A program made the translations under genes and the position numbers. 64,000 bases of DNA from Lomentospora prolificans (Eukaryota > Ascomycota > Sordariomycetes > Microascales > Microascaceae), in NCBI GenBank assembly GCA_029532625.1, contig JARFXM010000011.1:2821001-2885000 (forward strand), in the 5' to 3' direction. A model generated the notes under the pieces. That model was not told the DNA's origin. It was given only the letters and a program-made list of their open reading frames with translations, and did not search any database. This document shows, in pieces, positions 31,805 through 43,633 of this stretch; positions within the stretch are counted from its first letter, which is position 1; each line of letters opens with the position of its first letter.

Positions 31805-33654
31805 GGTGACGACGGCGGAAAGCTTTCGTTTGCCCTGGGCGATCGGTGGGGTGTTGGTTACGTGTGCCTGGGAACGGGTCCGGGGAAATCTGCCGGCCAG
31901 AGGATACGTGAGCCTTGAATATCTTGCAGGTGCGATGTTTCTTCCTTGGAAGTTTGGGGAGCAATAGGGTGTATGCAGTGTGCGGGTCAACTCTACAGCT
32001 TGTCATAGGCAATTGGGCTGCTCGGGGGCACGTACCGGCTGGTTTCGTAGAAAGAAGTGTATAGGTATAAGTAGTGTAGTAAATCAAGATGTGGGGACCT
32101 TTGCACGGGATCAAAAGGAGAAGTTTTCTCGGAAGATCAGAGAATAAAAATATCGGATGAGATTGATAAGATGGGCCGCTCTTAGGAACTTGGTCGGCTT
32201 TTGCAAGTACTATATATATGTATGTAGTGCCGGAACTAAAGAGGTAGGGCCTAGTTCGAGACCGTCCAAGTAGTTTGCTGCCAGCTTCCTTTCGTCGGCA
32301 CTCGTCTTTATCCCGTCTAATCCCCTCTCCTCGTCTCATACGTGTGTGGTATTCTAAGCTGCGAACCTACCGCCGCGACCCTAGCGTAGTGGCCACTTCA
32401 GACTAGACAAGGAGGGAGTTCTTGCCATTCTCTCGCCATTCTCAACCTTCTCATCGCCTCGGTGGGAAATTCTAGGGCCGCTAAGAAAAGCACTTTGCCA
32501 ACTAGTGCTTGGACTGGCCTGGCCCAGGGGTGGAGCCCAGTTCCCGAGAACTTAATTCGCGCAGAGCTTTTTGACATTCATTCGTTCGTATCTGATCCGC
32601 TCCGCCAGGCTAGCCCCCCTCCACTCGGAATCAATTCCACGAGGGGTATTTGTCCTCCTTTCCTAGGTGTGCACTAATATGACGGATGCATAATTTGTGG
32701 ATAGAGAGCCTGAATTCGGCAGCGGCCCCCCTCCGTCGCTGCGGGTTTTGCCCATGCTACACGATGGCGAGGGCAGGGCTGTCGGCGCAAACAGCCGTGT
32801 CGGATGGGGAAGTGGTGATGACTTGGGACGATAATTCCGCCGGATCCCTTGCTCTCACCCGGTTTGGAAGTCTCTTCATTTCATCCTGTACCCCACCGAC
32901 CCGACCCACTCTGCTTTGGATTCGCATCGAGTCCCTGTCGAACAGGGGACTCTACGACGACTGGATGGACTCGAGTAACTCCCATCCCCAACTAACTAGT
33001 GGAATTATGCGCAGACACTAGTGTATTAGGTGACCACAGCCATAGGGTAGCGCCCGGAGGCACCATGTCCCCTCCCTCCCATCGAAGAGGTTCCACAACC
33101 GTCTTGGGTTGGGCTGGCCTGTCTGCTACGGATACCACGGTGGGGGAGGACCAACCTGGATAGCCTCGAGGATAGTTGAAAGCCCTGGGTGGTATCCTAC
33201 ATATCGTAACTCGCCTTTCACTGCCGTCCGTTAGACATCCCGCCCCCCACGGCGTCGCAGGGGACCGGCGCGGTTTGAAGAAGAACTGAGCAAGACCGAG
33301 TTGCTACGCAGGCTCAGTCCACTAACCTACGGGAGGCGAATCCTTCTTGGTTGCGCCCCTTCATCGCTCGACGTCGGCCTAATCCCGTCCAAGAGAGTTA
33401 TCTTCAACTGTCGTCGACTTCAGTACCGTCATATGGATCCTTGCATGGGATGCCGTCACACCTCTTCAGCCTAAGATAAGAAGGCCAGTCTAGCCTTCTC
33501 GTGGGATGAGCGGCTCGTCTCGCGCAACCCGGTGGACATACAGAACCTAAAATTTTGTTCTTCAGGGTCCGAAAGCGGGCATTTCATGCGGAAACCCAGT
33601 CCCTCACTGCTTATATCCGGTGACGCCAAGGAGCGCTTCCCCCCCCCTCCAGGA

Positions 33655-33685
<31 letters not shown>

Positions 33686-34306
33686 GCATTTCGCCTACTG
33701 CAGTCTGTGACTCCCACACGGCATAATGCTGACTCCGTCTCGGAAAGCGGCCGCCAGCTGGTGGAGGCAAACGTTACCGCGCCCTCGCACTTCGCCTCCT
33801 GGTAAACCGGGCCTGGATTTATCAGATTGAGTGATCCTGTTGGTCGGTCTCAGCACTGCCATTTGTCAAGACCACGAAAGGACAGTGAAAAGGGCTGAGT
33901 GATAGTTTTTATTAAGTCTGTAGAATAAATGATGATGATATACACGGACTACAATAAGACCTCATGATGGATTGAGATTCGCTTGCCAGACTTTCAACGG
34001 GAAGGAACAAAATGCGGACTCAACCTAAGAGAAGGTGGAGATGGATGCACCAATGCCCCGCCGCAGCAGGCGTCGCCCTTGGATCGCGGGGTGTCCCTCC
34101 CTTGGAAGAAACCCGCGTACCAAAATTACAGGTGAACATTCCCCATCTCCATCGCCCTCGTCCGCTGCTAGGGCTTCCCCAATTCATCTCTGTCACTCTT
34201 CTCGGAAACCGCTAGCTGCACTGCCCAACAACCGGATCGAAGCAGCCCAGCGTAAGGAAAAACAAGAAAGTCAATGGTATCATTGTTCAAATTAGTATGT
34301 CGAGTA
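31805..34306. other. Long intergenic region, 2.5 kb
   Basis: Between two minus-strand genes. I see only short frames, a TATATATATG stretch near 32213, and a 28-base poly-A preceded by a C-run (about 33640-33681). No tRNA or protein gene recognised. Confidence 0.55.
33654..33681. repeat. A28 homopolymer
   Basis: Twenty-eight consecutive A preceded by CCCCCCCCTCCAGG. Possibly a retroposed tail, but no target duplication or body was recognised. Confidence 0.9.
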
Positions 34307-36210
34307 TCAAAACACGGTTCCCTTGACTTGCTTGACGTCCTTGAGTTTGATATCGCGCCAAAGCCAGGCCATGGCCCAGGCTGCAGCAACCCCGCAGGTG
34401 CTAACAATGGACATAAGGCGTTGAGTATCGCCGTACGCCTCGTTAATTCCGGTTCTGATGGGGTTGCCAACCTTGTAGGCCAGCTGGGTGTATAGGCTGC
34501 CGAAGATGCCATCAATTGCAGTGCCAGGGGGTGTGTATTTCTCAAGGTTGGACCTGAAGTTGCTAGTCCAGACCGCAGTCGCCACAGTCGAGCCAATCGC
34601 GGTTCCCATTCCGGAGAAGAGATCCAGCATGGCGATAATGACGGCAATATACTGACGACTCAAAGGTGCCATCATGGCCATCTCACCCGCAATGACGATG
34701 GGACCACCGGCAAAAGCGATGAAGATCTGGGTCATGACAACAAAGCCGATGCTCTGTGTGGCCAAGCGGAAATGGATAAGGAGACCAACACCAAGAAGCA
34801 TGAGTGGGATACCATATATGGTGGCCACCCACTTAAATCTGCCAATCCACTTGATAAAGTAACCAACAAAGAGGGCAGCGAAGCAAGAACCGACACGGTA
34901 GATATTACTGATGTAGGTAGACTTGGTAACTCCCTGATCCCAGACGACAACGAGCATCGAGGTAAAGTAGCTACCCCAGACAGACGAGTTGAAGAAGATG
35001 AAGAAGAACATCATGCCACCGAAGAAGACAGTTCGATCAGCGAGGAGATGGATGGGGATGAATTTGACGGGCGCCAAAAACTTCTCGTAGAGGACAAAGG
35101 CAATGAGGAGACAAGGACCGACGACGAGCATGGCAATAATCATGGGCGACTGCCACGACTTGTGCTGTTGAGAGTACAGGGTGAAAGGGAGTAGCGTGAG
35201 CGCCATTCCTCCGGCAAGCAGAATGATGCCGACAAGGTCAACCTCGATGCAGTAATCAATAACGCTCTTGGCGGTGATGGCTTTCTTCTCACGAGTATCG
35301 AGCAGACCAGCCTTCCTGGCAGCCCTCTGATTAATCATAAAGAGGACAATAAGAGGGATGACAACGACAGGCGTAACGATCGCCCAGATACCGAAGCCCC
35401 ATCGCCAACCGGGACCAGCAATGACGCTGTCAGCAATAGGGCCACCGATCCAAGTGGTGACAATGTATGGAGAAGTCGCAAAAGCGAGCATGAGAGGGCG
35501 GTTCTTCAGCGTTGAAGTGTCAGCGACGAAGATGGTGATACAGTAGCTGACGGCCTGGGCTCCAGTGAGGGAGAAGACTTGAGCAGCAGCGTAGGTCTCC
35601 ACGTTCTTGCATGCGGCCATCATGATGAATCCGATAACCCAGAGGAAAAGCGAGAGTCCAAGACCTTGTGGACGGCCCCAAGTGTCGAGTATCTTGGCCA
35701 GTGGCAGCTTGCTTAGGCTAGCAATCATGCTGGACATGATGGTGGTAGTGGCCGTGAGGGAGTGTTTGCCGAAAGAGGACGTGACGAAAGGGGTAAGTGA
35801 GCGCACGACGACCTCTTCGGTCGAGGTGATGAAGTAGATGAACCAGATGCTATCCAGACCATTTTAGTAGTCAACTTCATCGTTTCGGCCTGATAAACGG
35901 CTCACGCCGCAGCTTCTTCGTGACGACTCGGAATTCGGCCCTCACAGTGATCGCAGTACAGCACGGTGATTAGAAACACTTACATCACATAAGCGGCAAT
36001 CAAGTGAGTCTTGGGCCAGATTAGGGTAGCAGCTTCAACAGCAGCAACACCACCTTGAAGCTCGGTGCTGATGGCCTTGTCATCAGGAGAACCCTCGTCC
36101 GAGCCATCGACGGCTCGGGGCGCAGTTGCTTCTGCTTGCTTCTCGGACTCCTTATTCTCAGGACTCGTGACCTCTTCGGCCAGAGCCTCCTTGCGCGTGA
36201 AAAATCCCAT
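34307..36210 (-). CDS. MFS siderophore-iron transporter (MirB-like)
   Basis: Exons 36210-35984 and 35849-34307 (589 residues) join at AAYVIIWFIYF; the intron is 134 bp. The N-terminal ~50 residues are hydrophilic and Glu/Asp-rich (cytosolic), followed by about 14 hydrophobic segments. The typical siderophore-transporter features are FIYFITSTEEVVVRSLTPFV in helix 1 and its loop, TWGRPQGLGLSLFLWVIG after helix 2, and GWRWGFGIWAIVTPVV (motif C region). These carriers take up ferric siderophores across the plasma membrane by proton symport. Length and layout are normal. Upstream, toward the CFEM gene, two ATCWGATAA boxes about 1 kb away suggest iron repression. Which siderophore is carried cannot be told. 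Confidence 0.92.
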
Positions 36211-37170
36211 TGATAATGAATAAGGAATTCCGAGAAAAGGATGGTTTGGTAGGAGCGGGAGGATTTCCCCAAGAAAGAGGTTGTTGTTGAAAATGTCTGC
36301 ACCTTTTGGGGTTGACAGGCACGGAATAGAACGAGGGACGAAGCCGTACCTAGTATCCGGGCACGGGTGATCTTAGCGGGAGATTTACGATTTTCAAAGG
36401 CGACCTTGGGAGAAAGAACAGGGTCGTCTCACACACGACCGATCAAGGAGGGGGTTGAGGCGCCTCTAAAAAAGGACGGTGGACTGTTTTGGTTGCAGGC
36501 AAGCTCACTTAATTCACGGTTTGCCGCTAGCCATGATTATATTCTTGCCCCAATCCCATCACTGGCCCAGGATCGACTCGCCGGCCGAAAAACAGCCTGG
36601 CGAAAGGAAAAAAGACCACTGGATACTACACTATTGCACGAATGAGATATAGAGGGCAGCATGAGCGCCCACAGTGGATCGAAGTGCTCCCAGTACAAGT
36701 ACACGCCTACAGTCGTCCCTAACTAGTATAGCGCAGGTTTGTTGACGGGAGGACACGGATACCGACGTTTTCGCTGGCCTTTAACAATACTTACGCGCCA
36801 CTGCTAGGACCTTTATCTCGATGCTTTCAACTGAACAGGTACACCGGCATTAGACACTAATGGTTCGTCTCCACACCCCTGCTAAACACGGGTTCCACTC
36901 CCGTCTCGATCACAATTCCTTTCTCGTCACACCAGGTAGTTGATGTCCTGTCCTGCAGGATTCGGCCTCCGCATACCTGTCTGATGGGTCGTGATCTCGA
37001 CTCGAGGCGCCGGTTTTGGGATTCTGCCTCCCGCTGCCTCACAGTACCAGAGATTCGTTACATATGGAAGCCCGGTCCATTTTCCGACTTTGGAAGTAAG
37101 AGGGCCCGACCATTCCGAGTGACTCGAGACTCGCAGCCGATACAGGAAAGACAGACGATTGATTTTTTTT

Positions 37171-37199
37171 GGGGGGGGGAGGCGGGGGGGGAGTGGGGG
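37171..37199 (+). other. G-rich tract, possible G-quadruplex
   Basis: Successive G runs of 9, 2, 8 and 5 separated by single or few bases, preceded by T8. Four G-tract combinations of at least three G can be drawn. Confidence 0.4.
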
Positions 37200-37227
37200 C
37201 TTGGCGGCATGGACTGTTTATCTCATC

Positions 37228-37236
37228 TTATCAGAT
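37228..37236 (-). promoter_or_regulatory. ATCTGATAA box on the minus strand (SreA-type)
   Basis: TTATCAGAT on the + strand, the reverse complement of ATCTGATAA, an exact ATCWGATAA match. It is paired with a second box one base away on the other strand. Confidence 0.5.
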
Positions 37237-37237
37237 C

Positions 37238-37246
37238 ATCAGATAA
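37238..37246 (+). promoter_or_regulatory. ATCAGATAA box on the plus strand (SreA-type)
   Basis: Exact ATCWGATAA match facing the minus-strand box at 37228-37236. The two give TTATCAGAT-C-ATCAGATAA. They sit 1.0 kb from the transporter ATG and 1.8 kb from the CFEM ATG. Confidence 0.5.
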
Positions 37247-39060
37247 TATTGCCCTAATTTTGCTAGAGTGCGCCACCACCAGCCCTCACGTCGAGGACCC
37301 AATCGCACCCCCCGCGCAATTTCCTTCGCGACGTCCGCTTGCTTTGCCTGGCCAGGCTTTCCACCACACCAAGTTGCTTCTGGTCGTTCGTGGAGGACCA
37401 ACAAACACTTTTCTGGGCTATATCAAGGTGTTGTGCATCGGTAAGGAGGCGCACGGGAGGTTTGTGCATCGTGCCGGCTATACGTGAGCGAGGAAGCACG
37501 CATGCCCCTCGAGTGACAGGATCACGGAACGCATCCGCACCACCGTCCGACTAGATCTTTCTCTTGATCAAGAGCACCCCCACCGCTCGCCAGCGACAGA
37601 GCTACGAGTAACCGACCAACAACGGACGACGCTAATTTCCTCCCTTCCAAGGAGCGACCCCCAGGCTGTTCTGGCTTGGCGCTTGGTGTACTACGTGTAG
37701 TGGGCATGATCGAGTCACATCGACACCTTGAAGTATTCAATATTTGTCGTGACCCATGCCTCGGAGAGCTCCAGACAAGCGTCCACACCCACCCACATGT
37801 TTGTTTCCTTTGTCCACCGCCATTCGACCTTCATCCTTTTTCTTTTAACCGAGGAAAACCTCTCGTGTGCAACACTGAGACCATCCCGCTTTCTCCAGTG
37901 GATCGCATACGCGCTTTACCCTCCTTGGAACAGCTCCGTGGAACCGCCAAGGGTGATTTTTTTGGCTAGCGGGTGCGGAAAGTGTCTGCCCCCAAGGTCA
38001 GGAGACCTACCAGTACTTTCTCCCACACATCCAGGGCACACCCGGTCCTTTCAGGGGGTACAAATGTGCTGCGAAATCGGACTCTTAAAAGGACCCCAGA
38101 ATTCCGGTTTGGATGGATCAAGGCCGCCAGGTCAAATTCGGTACTGAGTAGTGTCAAAGCACTAATACCATCGTGGTGCGTTTGCGCTGTGCCCATCCAA
38201 AACGGATTTGCCCATTGCACCGGCCGGAGTCCAGTTAGATCACTCACCGGCCCCCCAGATTGAACTTAATCGAGATGAAATATCCCTGTTCAATAGTAGC
38301 TGATGACGGAAAAAAATTACTGCAGGCCAGGACAGACTTCTCATCCGTCTTAAAACATGCAACCCTCTCTCACGCAGCCCGTTCCACGCAACCTGGCCGT
38401 CAACTGAGACCTCCCCTCACCGCAGCCCAGCCCAGGTCGAACATCCTCCCCACTTAGTTTTCTATCTGGGGATATGTAATCGTTCCACAGGAAAATTTTG
38501 AAGGGCACGTCACAAATCGCAAGGGATGTAAGGCGGCTCTTCTTGGGGACTGACTGAACAGGATAGCTCCAGGGACCACGACAAGAGTGGATCGCGTTCT
38601 TGGCAGGCGTTGGCGTCCTCCTGCTTGGAGCCGGCCCACCAGGCCTCAACATCCAGTACCTGTACCTTGCGCGTAAAACGCCAGCTAGTAATATGCCAGA
38701 GCGGAGTATCGCCAAGCAAAGTTGGTGTTAAGAAGTGATGGTCAGCGGCCCCAGTCTGCCGTGGGTGGTCCTTGTCCTTTTCCACTGAAGCTTCCACGCC
38801 CTGGGAAGTCAACCTACTCGCACCAAGGCCTTGAATCTCGACGGGACTGTTCCATAGTTCCGGGCTAACACCGACTCTGCGTCCTTGGAAACCCTTTTTA
38901 TCCCACCCTCCCGCTTCTCGCGCGTACTCCACTCTCCTCAATTCCTATCCTTCCTCTCTTCCCCTAGGTTAGCTTTCGTTTTGTGTTAATCACAGCCTAA
39001 CCCAGCATCTTTTCCACATCACCAACCAATTCTTGGACTTATCTTCTTACATCCGTCAAT

Positions 39061-39821
39061 ATGAAGTTCTCCGCGATTATCCTTGGTGCTGCCAGCCTAG
39101 TTGCTGCCCAGAAGGTCATTGACTACTTCCCTGAGTGCTCTGTTGAGTGCCTCAAGGAGTCCGTCGCTGCCGCCTCAGACTGCTCCTTTGAGGATGCTTG
39201 GTGTGTTTGCGTCCAGGCTACTTATGAGGCAATCACCAGCCACGCCACCCCTTGCGTCATGACCAAGTGCGGTGCCGACAAGGCCATCAGTAAGTTGTTC
39301 TTCAAGAGCCTTCCAGTGTGGTGTATTTACACCAGGAAATGATCTTGCGCGCGGAGCCCAAGAGTTGTCCAATTGGGCTTGGCGATATGTCGGACGTTAA
39401 ACCTTTATCGCCTCCATCCTTCGACCGGATCTTGGCCTCGTTGGCGTACCGGGCTGATCGTCATCGGGGAGCAAAGCAAATTTAACCAAAAAAGAAAAAG
39501 AAAAACGAATTCGCTAACTCTTAGATCTCCGCAGCCGAGGTCCTCCCCGCCGCCATCCCCTACTGCGCGGACGCTTCTGCCAGCCATAGCGCCTCCGAGG
39601 GTTCTGCCCCCTCCACCGCCGCCGACGCCGATAGCACCGCGGCTCCCACCGCTGACACTACCGATGCCCCCACTGCCTCCAACACCGCCTCTTCTGATGC
39701 TACCGAGACCTCCGGCAGCTCCGACTCTGGTTCTGAGGGTGGAGACGGAAACGCCGCCGCCGGCCAGTCTGCCCCCGCCGTTCTCGGCATGCTCGTCCTC
39801 GGCGCCATGGCTGCTTTCTAA
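39061..39821 (+). CDS. CFEM-domain, probably GPI-anchored surface protein
   Basis: Exons 39061-39289 and 39535-39821 (171 residues); the 245-bp intron has GTAAGT, GCTAAC and GCAG. Signal peptide: KFSAIILGAASLVAAQ. The CFEM domain has all eight Cys (PECSVEC, SDCSFEDAWCVC, TPCVMTKC, YCAD), including the Asp in the SDC..EDAWC block that in some heme-binding CFEM proteins contacts iron. The eighth Cys is encoded after the intron. A Ser/Thr/Ala-rich stalk and a hydrophobic end (PAVLGMLVLGAMAAF) fit GPI anchoring. Roles known in the family are heme/iron uptake, wall structure and effectors. The divergent siderophore transporter and the iron-type GATA boxes between them favour, but do not prove, an iron role. 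Confidence 0.88.
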
Positions 39822-40618
39822 GCTCTTTGCGGTGCTCTGTTTTCAGAGCTGGGAAATTGGGCGGTGGATTGATGATTCAGTTATGATGCGATTGGGAAGA
39901 ACCTGGGGGAGTTGGGATGTACTATTCGATATGCCCTGTATACCTGTACATGATGGCACTGTAATAATGCAAGAGTGATACCTCACTTCCTTTTCATCGG
40001 ACCTCGTAAGGATCTCGCGAGTGTCTATGTATGTTCGCGCATCTCTATGTCAACAATTGGAATTTGTGGACCTCCCATGTATACCTTTCAGCTTTTGTCG
40101 TGTGAGGACTCGGTAACAAACGGGAATCAGGGAATAGAAGATGATGAATTTGTAGATCCAGACGTTGGACGGGCACCTGCTGTCAATCAACCAGAGTGTA
40201 ATTTCTTTTTCTAGAGTTTCTCCGCCGAGGTCAAAATGCTACGACCAAGGGGAAACTAAAGTACAAAAACTTGCGACAAGCAGAAAGAAATATTGTGTCG
40301 GTATCTCGCCATAATCGTGACCATACATATACGACGCCCGACGCCATAGTCCGTCCCATTACACCAAAGAAAAAAGAAAAAAGAAAAGAGAAAGAGATCT
40401 GGGTCCGGTCCGATTTGGTCCGGTCCCTCGCCCCGGCTCGATGATTGAGTTTCGACTCTCAAGCGTGTTCCGATTTTGGCCGTCTCATGCTATTTTGCTG
40501 CATCCATTCATTCCTTCACTCATGCTCTCTTTTTTCCTACCATCGCAGGCCGCTTCTAGGTCTAATTACCCGCTACCTGTAGATTTCACTCTCGGTCGCG
40601 TAGAACGGACGCGCAGTT
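39822..40618. other. Intergenic between convergent genes
   Basis: Shared 3' flanks of the CFEM (+) and DUF7053-like (-) genes. No gene, RNA or repeat recognised. Confidence 0.6.
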
Positions 40619-41710
40619 TTACGTCCTGACGTTCTGATAGTCTTGTGGGTTGTAGTAGTACCCGGACGGGGCTTTGGTGGGGGCAGTTTCGTCGGTTTCC
40701 TTGTGCGACGACAGCTCCGCGGCGAAGCCCTTATGGTCCATACTCGGGGACGCGAAGCCGCTCTGAGGGCGCTGTTGCTGACCCGCATCGTAGGATGACG
40801 TATACTGGTGACTCCGCCTCGGGTCGGGACCTTGGATGGAAGCTCGAGAACTCGCCGACATTTGAGAGTCCCTGTTGGCGCGGTGCTGGAAGCCAGGGGA
40901 TGTTTGGGGATGGTAGTAGTCTCCGGGCATCTCGACGGGGATCATCTGCTGGGCGACGGGGGGCGGGGTCATGCCGGGGCGCAGCGGTGTGCTGCCCGTA
41001 ATCTGGTGGTAGAGCTGCGGGGTCTGGGGCGGGAAGGCTGGGGACGAGGGGGGCTGGTACTGGACGGGAGGGAAGCCGGGGGAGCCGAGGTTGGTGGTAT
41101 TGGACCTGTCGTTGGGGTTGATGGTCTTGAGCTTGCCCTCGTAGATCATGGCCTTGAGCACACCAGCGTCGAGCAGCTCGGCCTTTTTGATGATGCGCTG
41201 GACCATCTCCTTGCTTGCGGCCTTGAGCTGGGCCTTGACGAAGCTGACGACGGCGATGTTGCAGCGGATCTCGATGTCCTCGCGGAGGTAGAGCCCGTCG
41301 GAGGGGACGCCGAGCTCAGACATGCCGATCTCGAGGGGCTCGGGGGGTTCGACGCCGGGTTGGTTCCCGGCGATGCGGTACTTGTTCCGGAGATCGATGT
41401 TCATGGGAGCGTAGATGTGGGTCTGCAGCCCCCAGGGCATGTCGTGGAAGCAGCCGTTAAAGCTGATCTTGCCGGACCCCATCTTGCCCATGCCAGGGAC
41501 GTACTGGATGCGCTCGGTGATCTCGTACCAGGTGGAGTAGAACTCGTCGGCGGCGGCATTGCGCGGGGCGGCGATGGGCTTGTGGCCGAGGACGAGGGGG
41601 TTCAGGGTGATGACTTCGCTGTGGCTGTGGAGGATGTCGATGGCGAGCTGGCGGGGGATGAAGCCCGGGATCGGGGTGATGGTGGTGAAGACTTCCTTTT
41701 TGCGGAGCAT
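40619..41710 (-). CDS. DUF7053-like fungal protein of unknown function
   Basis: Single exon, 363 residues. The N-terminal ~200 residues are the conserved block of an ascomycete family (RKKEVFTTITPIPGFIPRQL, ILHSHSEVITLNPLVLGHKP, TWYEITERIQYVPG, FHDMPWGLQTHIYAP) that I recognise as the DUF7053-type domain; its layout recalls START/SRPBCC-like lipid-binding folds, but that is an inference. The C-terminal ~150 residues are Pro/Gln/Ser/Tyr-rich and probably disordered, typical of regulatory or scaffold proteins. ATG 41710 directly precedes the conserved start. Upstream DNA carries a T-rich/CT-rich tract on the coding strand (A30-(GA)n on +), typical of long fungal leaders. Confidence 0.75.
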   Translation of the reverse strand: MLRKKEVFTTITPIPGFIPRQLAIDILHSHSEVITLNPLVLGHKPIAAPRNAAADEFYSTWYEITERIQYVPGMGKMGSGKISFNGCFHDMPWGLQTHIYAPMNIDLRNKYRIAGNQPGVEPPEPLEIGMSELGVPSDGLYLREDIEIRCNIAVVSFVKAQLKAASKEMVQRIIKKAELLDAGVLKAMIYEGKLKTINPNDRSNTTNLGSPGFPPVQYQPPSSPAFPPQTPQLYHQITGSTPLRPGMTPPPVAQQMIPVEMPGDYYHPQTSPGFQHRANRDSQMSASSRASIQGPDPRRSHQYTSSYDAGQQQRPQSGFASPSMDHKGFAAELSSHKETDETAPTKAPSGYYYNPQDYQNVRT

Positions 41711-41966
41711 CGTGGCAGCGGGTTCCCCGGGGGGGAGGTAGGTTTGCTTGGAAGAGGGGACGAGTTGGAAAGTGTCGCTCGCTCTGCGATCGGTGGATTG
41801 ATTATATTATGACCCTGTGTTTGGGCTCAATCGAAATGATGGGAGATGCGCAAGTGTTGCGCCGAGTAATCCGGCGACAAAGAAACAACTGAACGAAAGA
41901 GGGAAGAGAAAGAATAAAAGAAGAATCGAGGTCGGGGTTGTGTTGTTTCTGCGATTTGAGCACGTC

Positions 41967-42001
<35 letters not shown>

Positions 42002-43586
42002 AGAGAGAGAGAAGCGGGCGGTGTCTATCGGTGAGACGATGCTAACCTGACAAGTTCGGGTACCCTGGTCGCCGGCGTCGATGGTGATGAGGTCGGGGTG
42101 CCGTGGAGGTTTCCCCTCTTTCTGGATTTAGAGTTCTCGCGGTGTGCGACTTTCTTTTAGTCCTTTTTCTGGTGTATTTCCCAGTGGATGGAACCGTCGT
42201 ATTCCGGGAGTTAAAAGGGAGCAGGAGAATTACGGGTATTGGGTGAAGGAGGAAGGGAAACAAAAGCTGAGGTTGGTAAGAGATAAATTGGAAACGCCAA
42301 GGTAGAAATGGGCGCAGCTGACCAAGTACGCGCGGCGATGATGGCAATCGACAGCACGGGAAAGGACAAGGAGACGAGGATTACAGACGGCGAGCGGAAT
42401 CAAGAGCAACGACATTTGATAAAAAAGCGAACATGTAACGACCAGTGCCCGTGCGATGGTGCTTAGGCTTTTTGGCTCTTTGCTCTCCTTTCCTTCTTCC
42501 AAAAGCCTATTGGTATTCTCAGAGATAGATGGTCGACTGCGGATCAAAAAGAGGGGCCTCTGTCGAAGAAGAGAAACCCTCCACTATTGCTGGCATTGTC
42601 TTTCTCCCTCCCTGATTCTCCCTCCCTTCTTCTCCGCCTCGTCGTTCGTTACTCTCCTCCTCCGTGTTTCCCTTCGTCTCACGTCATCCTGCGAGGCGAC
42701 ATGCCAAGCTAAAATGGCCAATGGCGAAACACGAGGGTTGAGAGTTGGGGCGACAAGTCCACTGTGTTGCTCCGCCCCCGAACAATTTTTGTACAATGTG
42801 CTCTGTGCCAGCCGCTGGCTGCGCCGTTGAACTTGAGTTTGTTGGCGAGGGAGTTCAGGCTGGCGGAGCGGGCGAAGCGAATCCCCCGTTGGCATCAAGG
42901 CAAAAGGCGTTAGACGTGGCGGGCGTGGCTGGCGGAGATGGTACAAATGGATCGATCAATTGTATTAATAGTACTTTAGTACTTTAGTACAGGGATGGCA
43001 TCGTGTGGATAATAAGGTTTCGCACGGACTGCCATTTACCATCGGACCGTCGGTTTCAAAACGGATGCCCATTTATTCCCCTTCAACGCCTCGCTTTAGG
43101 AGGGGCTCACGCGGGTGGAGGGCGAAAGCTAGCTGGTCTAGTCTGTGAATCTGTGGAGCAAATGAACCTCGAGATTTTCGGGGTCCCTGCAATTGCGTTT
43201 TGATGCTGGCGAGGGGAGAGAGGCTTGCTCGACGAAAACTCTCTTCTCGTATCTATTCGTACCCCGCCGCATCCGCCTCCATCCACCCATTTTTGGCTCG
43301 GATCGGGATTCGGTGGGTTTGGCCCTGGATGCTGATGCCCTACGGCGGCCACTAATGCACATTCGGCCACAAAGGCAAAGACAATGGTGATACAATGTCT
43401 TGAACCTTGAGTATGGACGGACACTCCCAATGGCAACTGCTGGCGCCGTCAGGGTCGACGTTTGGATTTCCGTGCTGTGGGACCACCAATAAGGAATGAG
43501 GCGAAGCCAATTGTCCGCTCTCTCTGTGGCTGGGCAATTTTCGCAGCGATTCTCTATTCTGGACAGAGTGAGACAAGTCTCTTCTT
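41711..43586. other. Intergenic, 1.9 kb, left flank of the repeat island
   Basis: Upstream region of the DUF7053-like gene with the A30 + (GA)n tract at 41969-42013. No gene is recognised before the transposon starts at 43589. Base composition is still normal here, with a sharp AT-rich boundary at the transposon. Confidence 0.6.
41969..42013. repeat. A30 followed by (GA)n
   Basis: Thirty consecutive A followed by about seven GA units, read directly. Confidence 0.95.
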
Positions 43587-43588
43587 TA

Positions 43589-43633
43589 CGGAAGCCTGTA
43601 GCGAATTTGTAACTTTTGAAATTTTTCGACCTC
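43589..43633 (+). repeat. Left terminal inverted repeat
   Basis: 45 bp starting CGGAAGCCTGTAGCG; complementary to 57826-57782 with one transition mismatch (A/G) near the inner end. Confidence 0.93.

Larger units (their letters stand above)
36211..39060. other. Divergent intergenic region between siderophore transporter and CFEM gene
   Basis: 2.85 kb without a recognised gene, shared by the transporter (-) and CFEM (+) promoters. It contains a G-rich tract at 37171-37199 and, 29 bp further, two GATA boxes (37228-37246). Segments around 36880-36920 look faintly tRNA-like but do not fold. Confidence 0.55.

Noticed and set aside
33654..33681. A28 run as a retroposed (SINE or processed gene) tail
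   Set aside because: No body with RNA polymerase III boxes and no target-site duplication found.
36880..36930. tRNA-like T-arm (ACGGG-TTCCACT-CCCGT)
   Set aside because: The arm folds, but no anticodon or acceptor partner can be paired upstream and loop position 57 is atypical.
40808..41812. 334-codon + strand open frame
   Set aside because: Antisense shadow of the GC-rich DUF7053-like gene; the composition follows the opposite strand and no conserved motif appears.
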